38,854 nt of DNA from RGIG3009 sp045630765 (lineage in GTDB: Bacteria > Bacillota > Clostridia > Oscillospirales > Acutalibacteraceae), in contig JAZQTM010000074.1 in assembly GCA_045630765.1 (NCBI GenBank), forward strand, positions 1 through 38,854, in the 5' to 3' direction. The position numbers and the translations under genes were made by a program. The notes under the pieces were generated by a model. That model was not told where the DNA came from. It saw only the letters and a list, made by a program, of their open reading frames with translations, and did no database searches. Shown here in pieces: positions 8,171 through 15,463 of this stretch; positions within the stretch are counted from its first letter, which is position 1; each line of letters begins with the position of its first letter.

Positions 8171-10686
8171 GATTTCGCATCATACCAAGTTTTACCGGTA
8201 TGCACATCCGCTCTCAAACGAACAGACAATGCTGCCGCTTGTTCCATTTCCTCGCGCAAGATAATTTCCACGCGATCGGCATCACGCTCTGCCGCTTCCA
8301 CGATCAATTCATCGTGCACCTGTAAGATCAATCTCGCATCCACCTGCTCACGGCGCAAACGATCGTGGACACGAATCATTGCAAATTTAATAATATCAGC
8401 AGCCGTCCCTTGAATGGGCATATTGCGTGCAACGCGTTCACCGAACGCCCTCGTCATATGATTCGACACCCGCAATTCAGGCAAGGGGCGACGGCGGTTA
8501 AACAAAGTGGCGGCATAACCCGTCTGCTTTGCCGTTTCGATCAAGTTGTCCATATAACCGGCAACTGCACTGTAACGTGCCAAATATTGCTCAATATAGC
8601 GTTTTGCTTCACCGTAACTGACGTGAATATCCTCAGACAGTGAGTGTGCTCCAATGCCGTATACAATGCCGAAATTCACGGCTTTTGCCTGTGAACGCAT
8701 TAGCGGCGTTACCATTTCTTCAGGTACGTCAAACACTTGAGATGCCGTAATACGGTGAATATCGTCCTCATTGTTAAAGGCGTTTACCATCGTTTCATCC
8801 CCGGACAGAGCGGCAAGCACACGCAACTCAATCTGGGAATAGTCAGCATCGCACAACACGTAACCATCTTTCGCCCGAAAGAAACGGCGCAGTTCGCGTC
8901 CCAGTTCTTGACGAACGGGAATGTTTTGGAGATTCGGTTCCGTTGAGGAGATACGTCCGGTACGTGTTTCGGTTTGGTTAAACGACGTATGGATTCGCCC
9001 ATCGGGCGCAATCACCTTGAGCAAGCCATCACAATAGGTGGATTTCAATTTAGAAAGTGTCCGATAATTCAAGATCATATCAACGACCGGGTGAGCAAGG
9101 CGCAAGCTTTCCAACACTTCGGCATTGGTAGAATAACCGGATTTTGTTTTCTTTTTAGCCGGCAACCCTAAATCTTCGAACAAAGCTTTTGCCAGTTGTT
9201 TCGGAGAATTGAGGTTAAAAGAATAACCGACCTGTTCTTCAATAGACGCAATCAGGGTGTTTAGTTGGGTTTCCAGCATATTGCCAAAGGCGGCAACCCC
9301 CTCGCCGTCCACCGCAAAGCCGACCTGTTCCATAGAGGCGAGCACGATACTGAGCGGAATCTCCATTTCACGCAAGAGGGCATCCTGCTCGGCAGCGTGG
9401 ATCTCTGCTTCCAGTTTATCGCACAGCGGGGCAAGCAAGCGCGCTTCAAGCGGCTGCTCGCCTTCCGGCACGGCAACACCGTATTCCTGCGCCAGGCGCG
9501 GTAATTCATACGTTGAGGCAAGTGGATTGAGCAAATACGCCGCCAACACCGCATCCATCGTAACGTTCTGAAGCGTACGATGATATTGGAGTGCGTGTGC
9601 AGCAAGAGCCTTGGTGTCCGCCGTACGCTTTTGCACCGCGGGGTTTTCCAAGAAATTCAGGAATTTCGGTGATGTCGCCAACACTGTTGCCATCGCATCA
9701 TCCGCCGTCACATACGCCGTTTCATCCTGCAACCACACGGTAAAGGCACCATCGGTTGTTAATTCATCGAACGAAACTGTCTTGAGGGTGATCGGCTGTG
9801 CGGTTTGCTGCGGGATATCCGCGCCATCAAGCTCAAGGCGTTCCATGATTTTAAACAATTCAAGGCGCGTCATCAACGACGCTAACTCAGCTTTTTGCAA
9901 CGGTCGAAGCGCATAATGCGCAAGTTCCGTATCCATCGGCATCGTACGGCAGATTTCACCCAGACGGCGGCTGAGATAGGCGTTGTCACGTCCGTCTTCC
10001 AACTTGCGGCGCACCGTTTCGCGCACCTCGTCCAGATGTTCATACACACCGTCCAACGTGTCGAACTGATGCAACAGATCCAAAGCCGTTTTTTCACCGA
10101 TTCCCGCCACACCGGGGATATTATCGCTGGCATCCCCCATTAACGCCTTCAAATCAATAAGCGCTTGGGGCGTTAAGCCATATTTCTCATAAATGGCGGC
10201 GGTATCAAACACAATGGTTTCGGGCTTTCCCATACGGGTAGCGGCAAGCAAGACCGTAACGTTCTCGCCAACCAGTTGCAGGGAATCACGGTCACCGGTG
10301 GCAATATAGCATGGAATTCCTTGTTCCTGTGCTGTTGCCGAAAGGGTGCCGAGAATGTCGTCAGCTTCGTACCCATCCTGCTCTACAACGGAACAGCCCA
10401 TATAGGTCAGCAGTTCTTTGACGAGCGGTAACTGCTGTGCCAACTCCTCCGGCATTCCTTTTCGTCCGGCTTTATAAGCATCATACATCTGATGACGAAA
10501 GGTGGGTGCTTTACGATCGAAAGCAACCGCAACCGTATCCGCTTCGGTCTGTTCCAGCAAACGGAAATAGATATTCAAAAAACCAACCAACGCATTGGTG
10601 GGAACACCATCATGCGTTGTCAATACCTTAATACCGTAAAAAGCACGGTTTAAAATACTGTTTCCGTCGATGATTAAAAGCCGCAT
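8167..10686 (-). CDS. polA: DNA polymerase I
   Basis: 839 residues. N-terminal 5'-nuclease domain (about 1-290) with IDGNSILNRAFYG, AFDRKAPTFRH, YEADDILG, ATGDRDSLQL and MGDASDNIPGV. A middle 3'-5' exonuclease-like domain (about 300-460) lacks the DxE metal ligands, so proofreading is probably absent. The polymerase domain has motif A DADYSQIELR (Asp613), motif B RSQAKAVNFGIVYGIG and motif C LQVHDELIVEA (Asp792). Acts in Okazaki fragment maturation and repair. ATG 10686 follows AAAGGG. It lies downstream of fba across a terminator, and its own promoter is not obvious. Its stop overlaps that of the convergent SEDS gene. Confidence 0.97.
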   Translation of the reverse strand: MRLLIIDGNSILNRAFYGIKVLTTHDGVPTNALVGFLNIYFRLLEQTEADTVAVAFDRKAPTFRHQMYDAYKAGRKGMPEELAQQLPLVKELLTYMGCSVVEQDGYEADDILGTLSATAQEQGIPCYIATGDRDSLQLVGENVTVLLAATRMGKPETIVFDTAAIYEKYGLTPQALIDLKALMGDASDNIPGVAGIGEKTALDLLHQFDTLDGVYEHLDEVRETVRRKLEDGRDNAYLSRRLGEICRTMPMDTELAHYALRPLQKAELASLMTRLELFKIMERLELDGADIPQQTAQPITLKTVSFDELTTDGAFTVWLQDETAYVTADDAMATVLATSPKFLNFLENPAVQKRTADTKALAAHALQYHRTLQNVTMDAVLAAYLLNPLASTYELPRLAQEYGVAVPEGEQPLEARLLAPLCDKLEAEIHAAEQDALLREMEIPLSIVLASMEQVGFAVDGEGVAAFGNMLETQLNTLIASIEEQVGYSFNLNSPKQLAKALFEDLGLPAKKKTKSGYSTNAEVLESLRLAHPVVDMILNYRTLSKLKSTYCDGLLKVIAPDGRIHTSFNQTETRTGRISSTEPNLQNIPVRQELGRELRRFFRAKDGYVLCDADYSQIELRVLAALSGDETMVNAFNNEDDIHRITASQVFDVPEEMVTPLMRSQAKAVNFGIVYGIGAHSLSEDIHVSYGEAKRYIEQYLARYSAVAGYMDNLIETAKQTGYAATLFNRRRPLPELRVSNHMTRAFGERVARNMPIQGTAADIIKFAMIRVHDRLRREQVDARLILQVHDELIVEAAERDADRVEIILREEMEQAAALSVRLRADVHTGKTWYDAKS

Positions 10687-10706
10687 ATGAGACGCCCTTT
10701 CTAAAG

Positions 10707-10732
10707 AAAACCCCGCCGAACAGCGGGGTTTT
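10707..10732 (-). terminator. Terminator after fba
   Basis: AAAACCCCGC (10707-10716) / GCGGGGTTTT (10723-10732) with a six-base loop. On the minus strand the stem ends in TTTT then CTTT, so it is a moderate terminator or attenuator before polA. Confidence 0.8.
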
Positions 10733-10745
10733 CGAGTTGATGATT

Positions 10746-11681
10746 TTATGCGCGATCAGCACTGCCGAGAACGTTTTGAATCTTGTGCTTCACAACTTCG
10801 GTGATGCAAGTACGACCGTCGCCAAGATATTGACGGGGATCAAAGTGCTTCGGATTCTCTGCCAGATGACGGCGGATACCGGCGGTCATCGCCAAACGCA
10901 GGTCGGAGTCAACGTTGATCTTGCAGACAGCCAAGGAAGCGGCTTCACGAAGCATATCCTCCGGAATACCGATAGCATCAGCCATCTCGCCACCGTATTG
11001 GTTAACAACCGACACATATTCCGGCATAACCGAAGACGCGCCGTGCAGCACGATCGGGAAACCGGGCAAGCGGTTCATAACTTCGCGCAGAATATCAAAA
11101 CGAAGCTGCGGTTTCTGACCGGGCTTAAATTTGAAAGCACCGTGGCTGGTACCGATCGCAATTGCCAAAGAGTCAACACCGGTACGGGTCACGAAATCCA
11201 AAACCTGATCGGGATCGGTGTAGTTAGCCTTATCAGCTTCAACACTCACCTCATCCTCAACACCGGCGAGCTGACCAAGTTCGCCTTCAACCGTAACGCC
11301 GCGAGCGTGAGCATACTCCACAACTTTGCGGGTAACTTCCACGTTTTCCTCATACGGCAAATGAGAACCGTCGATCATCACGGAAGTGAAGCCGCCGTCA
11401 ATGCAATCCTTGCACAGCTCAAAACTGGAACCGTGATCCAAGTGCAGTGCGATCGGCAGACCGGTCTCTTCCACAGCCGCTTGTACCATGTGATACAGGT
11501 AAGGATGATGTGCATATTTTCTGGCAGAGCCGGAAACCTGCAAAATAACCGGCGAGTTTAACTCTTTGCAAGCTTCCACAATGCCTTGCATAATCTCCAT
11601 GTTGTTGACGTTGAACGCGCCGATCGCGTATCCACCGTCATAAGCGTTTTTGAACATTTCTTTTGTGTTTACGAGGGGCAT
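10746..11681 (-). CDS. fba: Fructose-bisphosphate aldolase, class II
   Basis: 311 residues. Zinc-dependent cleavage of fructose 1,6-bisphosphate in glycolysis and the reverse in gluconeogenesis. Visible are GAFNVNNMEIMQGIVEA, the catalytic/zinc site ALHLDHGSS, VEGELGQLAGVED, the second zinc histidine in AIGTSHGAFK, VLHGASSVM and the phosphate-binding KINVDSDLRLA. All key residues are present. A strong GGAGGT precedes ATG 11681. Single-gene unit with its own promoter and a downstream terminator. Confidence 0.97.
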   Translation of the reverse strand: MPLVNTKEMFKNAYDGGYAIGAFNVNNMEIMQGIVEACKELNSPVILQVSGSARKYAHHPYLYHMVQAAVEETGLPIALHLDHGSSFELCKDCIDGGFTSVMIDGSHLPYEENVEVTRKVVEYAHARGVTVEGELGQLAGVEDEVSVEADKANYTDPDQVLDFVTRTGVDSLAIAIGTSHGAFKFKPGQKPQLRFDILREVMNRLPGFPIVLHGASSVMPEYVSVVNQYGGEMADAIGIPEDMLREAASLAVCKINVDSDLRLAMTAGIRRHLAENPKHFDPRQYLGDGRTCITEVVKHKIQNVLGSADRA

Positions 11682-11712
11682 AATCTAAGACCTCCTATTT
11701 GTTTATAACGTT

Positions 11713-11740
11713 ATTATACACGAAAAACTTTATTATGCAA
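11713..11740 (-). promoter_or_regulatory. Promoter of fba
   Basis: Minus strand: -35 TTGCAT (11735-11740), 16-base spacer, consensus -10 TATAAT (11713-11718). Confidence 0.7.
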
Positions 11741-11779
11741 AGCATTTCGTTAAAAAAACCGTGCTTTTTGTAAAAAAAC

Positions 11780-11808
11780 TTGTTTCATACCCTTAATTTT
11801 GCTATACT
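11780..11808 (+). promoter_or_regulatory. Promoter of the DUF6062-like gene
   Basis: -35 TTGTTT (11780-11785), 17-base spacer, -10 TATACT (11803-11808), then AGGAG at 11821 and the start at 11834. Confidence 0.6.
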
Positions 11809-11833
11809 GGGACTGTAAAAAGGAGTGAATGAT

Positions 11834-12529
11834 ATGCGCGCTGATATTACGAACATCCCGATCAGTGAAGTCTTTGACCCAAAAGAGGGTTGCCCTATCT
11901 GCCGTATGCGCAATATGCTTGAGCAGCGAATGGCAGAATATATCACCGGTGCCGCAATGATGGAACCGGATGTCCGCATTGAAACCAATCGCCTCGGTTT
12001 TTGTTACGACCATTTTCGTATGATTCTTAAGCAGCGTAACCGCCTTGGTGTTGCACTGATTTTGGAAAGCCATTTAGACGAGATGGAAAAGGCCATTTTC
12101 AAAGGTGGTCTTCCCCTCGTCGGCACCGGCGCAAAATCTCAAGCCAAGAAAGCGGCTGCACGCACCGAAACCTGTTTTATCTGCAATCAGGTCGACTGGG
12201 CGATGGAACGCATGCTCGCCACCGTCTGCCGCCTTTGGGAATCCGAGCGTGAATTTAGGCGGTTATTCGAGGAACAAGAAGCACTCTGTCTTCCCCACTT
12301 TACCCAACTGGTATCTCGCGCCCAAAAGAACATGAATAAACACTCAATTAACGACTTTTCCAAAGCCGCCGCGGCACTGTCAAAACAGTATCTTGAGACC
12401 CTCCGCGGAGATGTGTCACATTTTTGCAAAATGTTCGACTATCGCAACAGCGGAGAGGGCGCAGATTGGGGAAATTCGCGCGATTCTGTAGAACGCGCCA
12501 TTTGGTTTTTAACAAGCCGCGAACCGTAA
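11834..12529 (+). CDS. DUF6062-type protein with duplicated Cys/His modules
   Basis: 231 residues, soluble, no signal peptide or membrane segment. I recognise it as resembling the DUF6062 proteins of Clostridia; function unknown. Two modules have almost the same layout: C20-x2-C23-x33-C57-x2-H60 and C114-x2-C117-x34-C152-x2-H155 (sequences CPIC...FCYDH and CFIC...LCLPH). Each could bind one metal ion, probably zinc, or act in redox or partner binding. The modules are joined by a Lys/Ala-rich linker (about 97-111). ATG 11834 is chosen because AGGAG lies 8 bases upstream; a GTG at 11825 overlaps that site. Own promoter and terminator. Neighbours (fba, small membrane protein) give no clue. Confidence 0.75.
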   Translation: MRADITNIPISEVFDPKEGCPICRMRNMLEQRMAEYITGAAMMEPDVRIETNRLGFCYDHFRMILKQRNRLGVALILESHLDEMEKAIFKGGLPLVGTGAKSQAKKAAARTETCFICNQVDWAMERMLATVCRLWESEREFRRLFEEQEALCLPHFTQLVSRAQKNMNKHSINDFSKAAAALSKQYLETLRGDVSHFCKMFDYRNSGEGADWGNSRDSVERAIWFLTSREP

Positions 12530-12561
12530 AGGTAATTCAACAGTTCGTATCCAAAAATCTG

Positions 12562-12588
12562 GAAATTACTGGTAATTTCGCTTTTTTT
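12562..12588 (+). terminator. Terminator after the DUF6062-like gene
   Basis: GAAATTAC (12562-12569) / GTAATTTC (12572-12579), then GC and seven T residues. The stem is A/T rich, so the strength is uncertain. Confidence 0.6.
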
Positions 12589-12830
12589 CGATCAAAAAAT
12601 GGTGTAAAACCCCTTGAAAAATAGGGATTTGTTCACATTTTCAACACAGTTTTCCACAATTATAGGCTTCTCGAATAATTTACAATTTGTTATATTTTGT
12701 GTCGAACACCTGTTTTTGGGTATAAATTTTCTTCCCGTGACCATACTGAAAGTAGTCGCCGAATAGAACGCGTTTTTTTCGATAAAACATTCGTTTTGGC
12801 GGATAAAAATACCCGTGTGGAGGGCATAGT
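12589..12830. other. AT-rich non-coding gap with DnaA-box-like repeats
   Basis: No plausible gene on either strand. Three same-direction 9-mers resemble the DnaA box TTATCCACA: TTGTTCACA (12629-12637, 7/9), TTTTCAACA (12638-12646, 7/9) and TTTTCCACA (12650-12658, 8/9). A very AT-rich stretch follows to about 12700. A weak promoter for the next gene may be TTGTGT (12697-12702)/TATAAA (12721-12726), 18-base spacer. No dnaA, dnaN or other origin gene is in the window, so an origin is not claimed. Confidence 0.4.
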
Positions 12831-13097
12831 ATGATCAAGGGGATCAGTCGTCAAATCGTGGAAGTAACCGACACGACAAATCCGTATTTCGAACGCGTAT
12901 TTTTCATTGTGCGACAACAGTGTAAAGAAGCATCCCCTGCCCTTTTAGATGCGGAAGCGCACCGTTTAGTCAACACCGCTACCGGCTACACAGGACTTAA
13001 GCGAGCAAAACGGCTGCGCCTTATACGGTACTGGGGCTTATTTTTGACAGGTGTCGGCATCGGCGCTCTGGTATTACGTATTTTAATGATCCTATAA
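12831..13097 (+). CDS. Small single-pass membrane protein, unknown function
   Basis: 88 residues. N-terminal soluble part of about 62 residues (MIKGISRQIVEVTDTTNPYF, then FERVFFIVRQQ), a basic stretch KRAKRLRLIRYW, and one C-terminal membrane helix (about 68-87, LFLTGVGIGALVLRILMIL). The positive residues before the helix predict a cytoplasmic N-terminus. GGAGGG lies 6 bases before ATG 12831, and a perfect two-way terminator follows, so the gene looks real. I do not recognise a named family. It stands alone after a 300-base gap. Confidence 0.7.
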   Translation: MIKGISRQIVEVTDTTNPYFERVFFIVRQQCKEASPALLDAEAHRLVNTATGYTGLKRAKRLRLIRYWGLFLTGVGIGALVLRILMIL

Positions 13098-13098
13098 G

Positions 13099-13130
13099 AA
13101 AGACCTCTCATCGATCGATGAGAGGTCTTT
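13099..13130. terminator. Bidirectional terminator (perfect 32-base palindrome)
   Basis: AAAGACCTCTCATCGA (13099-13114) followed directly by its reverse complement (13115-13130). It serves the small membrane protein gene (+) and degV (-). Confidence 0.85.
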
Positions 13131-13141
13131 TAACGTTTTAA

Positions 13142-13996
13142 TTATTTTGTCATAAACAAAACGCCGAGCGTATTCGGACCGCAATGCGAAGAAATGGTGC
13201 AACCGGCACGGGTGATGAGAATTTCATCAAACGCTTGATATTTCTCAACTTCAGCTTTCACCATCGCAATCCGTTCCTCAGAAATACCGGAATGCGTGAT
13301 AAAGACACGATTCGTGCGAATATCGGTGCGCCCGTCAAGTTTGTCCTGCACATACTGCTGCAGGCACTTATCCAACGAACCACGATATTTTTTGCCAACG
13401 CCCATCTTGCCACTTGTGTTATCCACCTCGATGCAAGGCTTGAGCTGTAATAAGTTAGCGCCCATCATAGCAAGCGCCGAGCAGCGACCGCCCTTGTGCA
13501 AGAATTCCAACGTATCCAACACAAAACTGGCGCTGACTTTTGAAGCGAGTTCCTGAACTTCACGGGCAACCTGTTCAGCCGACATACCGGCGGCAATGCG
13601 CTCGGCAGCCTCCAGAACCAACAGACCGCTACCGGTCGAGAGATTGCAACTGTCCACCACGTAGACACCTTCTAATTCGGCAGCCGCCATACGGCAGTTG
13701 GTATGTGTCACCGACAAACCGGAGCCCAAATTGATGTGTACGATCTCGTAACCTTGCTCCAAATAAGGCGTGAAGAAATCCGTAAACTCAACAGCGTTAA
13801 CAGCCGCCGTTTTCGGCAACACCTTTTTCTCTTCATACGTGCGGTAGATATCATCCGGTGCCAAATTGACACCGTCGTCATAAGTCTTTTCCTCTAAAAC
13901 AATGTGAAGCGGATTGATAATGACATGAAAGCGCTCCTTGATTTCCGCGCTCAAGTCACACGTGCTGTCCGCAGTCAGCAAAACCTTTTTACTCAA
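13142..13996 (-). CDS. DegV family fatty-acid-binding protein
   Basis: 284 residues. Typical DegV features are LLTADSTCDLSAEI at the start, VLPKTAAVNAVEF (the P-T-A motif near the lipid site), INLGSGLSVTHTN and FVLDTLEFLHKGGRCSALA. DegV proteins bind a single fatty acid; in some Firmicutes they act with a fatty acid kinase (FakB role), which is not encoded here. The start is taken as TTG at 13996, because GGAGGGA (14003-14010) is correctly spaced and the upstream promoter excludes the ATG at 14071. Own promoter. Ends at a shared terminator. Confidence 0.9.
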   Translation of the reverse strand: MSKKVLLTADSTCDLSAEIKERFHVIINPLHIVLEEKTYDDGVNLAPDDIYRTYEEKKVLPKTAAVNAVEFTDFFTPYLEQGYEIVHINLGSGLSVTHTNCRMAAAELEGVYVVDSCNLSTGSGLLVLEAAERIAAGMSAEQVAREVQELASKVSASFVLDTLEFLHKGGRCSALAMMGANLLQLKPCIEVDNTSGKMGVGKKYRGSLDKCLQQYVQDKLDGRTDIRTNRVFITHSGISEERIAMVKAEVEKYQAFDEILITRAGCTISSHCGPNTLGVLFMTK

Positions 13997-14024
13997 AGTA
14001 TGTCCCTCCTTTGCAGTATACCAT

Positions 14025-14053
14025 ATTCTATCACAAATATGTCGAAAACGCAA
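14025..14053 (-). promoter_or_regulatory. Promoter of degV
   Basis: Minus strand: -35 TTGCGT (14048-14053), 17-base spacer, extended -10 TGA-TAGAAT (-10 at 14025-14030). The block ATTTGTGATA also appears in the minD promoter. Confidence 0.6.
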
Positions 14054-14077
14054 GCATTTTGAGTGGCGCAACTCAAC

Positions 14078-15373
14078 CTATGTTTTCAAGCGTACAACAA
14101 CTTCGTTGGCGGTATAGAGTATATCAAAAGAATAGCTGTGATATATCCCCATTGCCCGCAAAACTGCATTGTGATTCGTGTTAAACCAATCAACAAAGGA
14201 TTTATCGCCGCCCACGCAATAGATGTGCGTTGCCCCTGATTTATTTAAAATACGTGCAACTCCGTCAACGGTATACACCGTCAAGCGCGTCCCGTTTTTG
14301 ACGTGATAATTATCTGCTGTCGCCACACAACCGGGCAAAGTATAGTGGTCCTCACTGCTGATCGTATGGTCTTCTTTAATTTGTGCAGTTGTGACGTTAA
14401 AATACGCATATATGACCGGCGTGTCGGCATCGTCTGTATCATCCCAAGTCGGATCGATGTGATAATATTGGCCGTCAATACGCACCACGTTCCACGCGTG
14501 CCCCTCGGACAAACCGGTAAAGGGGCTGATACTCGTCCCTTCCGCTATAAGGCACTGAATCCCCGATTGATACAGCAAATACTGAAATGCGCGGGCGTAT
14601 CCTTCACACACCGCTTTGCCATTCACTAAAGCGCCGTAAGAATTATGCGCGTTAGATCCCTCTTGGTATGTCACGCGTTTTGCCAAAGCATCGTGCAACA
14701 ACAGTTCTCGTTCAAATTCATTCTTTCCCGTTGCAGCGATTTCAAGCAATTCAACAACCGCTTTATTAAAAGCCGTTTGCGCCTGCAGCAACTCATCACC
14801 TGTCATCGTATAGTTGAGTTGAATTTGCGTAACCTTCTTGCTGCTTTTGGAAATGATATAACGGATATTACCATCACACCAAAAATGTTGCGGGTAATCC
14901 GCATAATAGTAATAAAATACCGTCACGAGTTCCTCTTTTGTCAGTGTTTCATCCAAAGCAACAGTCGTTTGACAATTTTGAACCGCTGTCACTATCTTCT
15001 CATAAACCTTCGTAAGCGCCGCACCGTTTGACAAACGCTTGAGTTCCGACAAGCCGTAATACGATGAAGAGGCAAGCGGCGTTAACGTGTGCACTGTCGG
15101 CGCCGCAGTCGACGCAGTAGTGGACATGGTTGTTGCTGTGGTGCTTTTGGAGATAGAAGGTGCAGTAGACCGCGTTTGTTGTGACGACTTTGCAGTAGAG
15201 GGTGACGATTCGGTGGCTGTTGTCCGTTCCTCTGTAACCGTGCCACTTCCCTTTTCAATGAAAGCCGTTGTGGTGACATCGTTATGATCTTCCGATATGG
15301 TTGCGGCACCGCAACCGCCCAGCAACGCCGCAACGAGCAAGACGCTGACAACAACAGCAAGCAGTTTAACCAT
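14078..15373 (-). CDS. Transglutaminase-like domain lipoprotein
   Basis: 431 residues. Lipoprotein signal with LLGGC (Cys21 lipidated), then a Ser/Thr-rich spacer (about 32-95) like those used to cross the cell wall. A helical middle part follows, then a transglutaminase/protease-like core with Cys256 (KAVCEGYARAFQYLL), His292 (EGHAWNVV) and Asp307 (YYHIDPTWDD), so the triad is complete. The C-terminal about 100 residues are unassigned. In this family such domains act as cysteine proteases or cross-linkers at the surface; the substrate is unknown. Strong own promoter and a GGAGGGTG site. It lies between the nucleoside transporter operon and degV. Confidence 0.88.
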   Translation of the reverse strand: MVKLLAVVVSVLLVAALLGGCGAATISEDHNDVTTTAFIEKGSGTVTEERTTATESSPSTAKSSQQTRSTAPSISKSTTATTMSTTASTAAPTVHTLTPLASSSYYGLSELKRLSNGAALTKVYEKIVTAVQNCQTTVALDETLTKEELVTVFYYYYADYPQHFWCDGNIRYIISKSSKKVTQIQLNYTMTGDELLQAQTAFNKAVVELLEIAATGKNEFERELLLHDALAKRVTYQEGSNAHNSYGALVNGKAVCEGYARAFQYLLYQSGIQCLIAEGTSISPFTGLSEGHAWNVVRIDGQYYHIDPTWDDTDDADTPVIYAYFNVTTAQIKEDHTISSEDHYTLPGCVATADNYHVKNGTRLTVYTVDGVARILNKSGATHIYCVGGDKSFVDWFNTNHNAVLRAMGIYHSYSFDILYTANEVVVRLKT

Positions 15374-15398
15374 TTATTACACCCTCCTTTTTATTTTC

Positions 15399-15427
15399 AG
15401 TATAACAAGAGCAAAATATCCTGTCAA
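15399..15427 (-). promoter_or_regulatory. Promoter of the transglutaminase-like gene
   Basis: Minus strand: consensus -35 TTGACA (15422-15427), 17-base spacer, -10 TATACT (15399-15404). Confidence 0.85.
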
Positions 15428-15429
15428 CG

Positions 15430-15457
15430 AAAACGCGCCGGAGTAATACTCCGGCGC
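15430..15457 (-). terminator. Terminator of the nucleoside ABC operon
   Basis: GCGCCGGAGT (15435-15444) / ACTCCGGCGC (15448-15457), followed on the minus strand by GTTTTCGTT. The T-rich tail abuts the -35 box of the next promoter. Confidence 0.8.
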
Positions 15458-15463
15458 ATCCTG

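Noticed and set aside
10737..11561. Plus-strand open frame opposite fba
   Set aside because: Shadow of the aldolase gene; no ribosome site and no family match.
12816..12824. Reverse-strand DnaA-box-like TGTGGAGGG
   Set aside because: Only 6 of 9 matches, and the bases are explained by the ribosome-binding site of the gene at 12831.
12690..12917. Minus-strand 75-codon frame in the gene-free gap
   Set aside because: Overlaps the ribosome site and start of the small membrane protein, has no ribosome site of its own, and looks random in composition.
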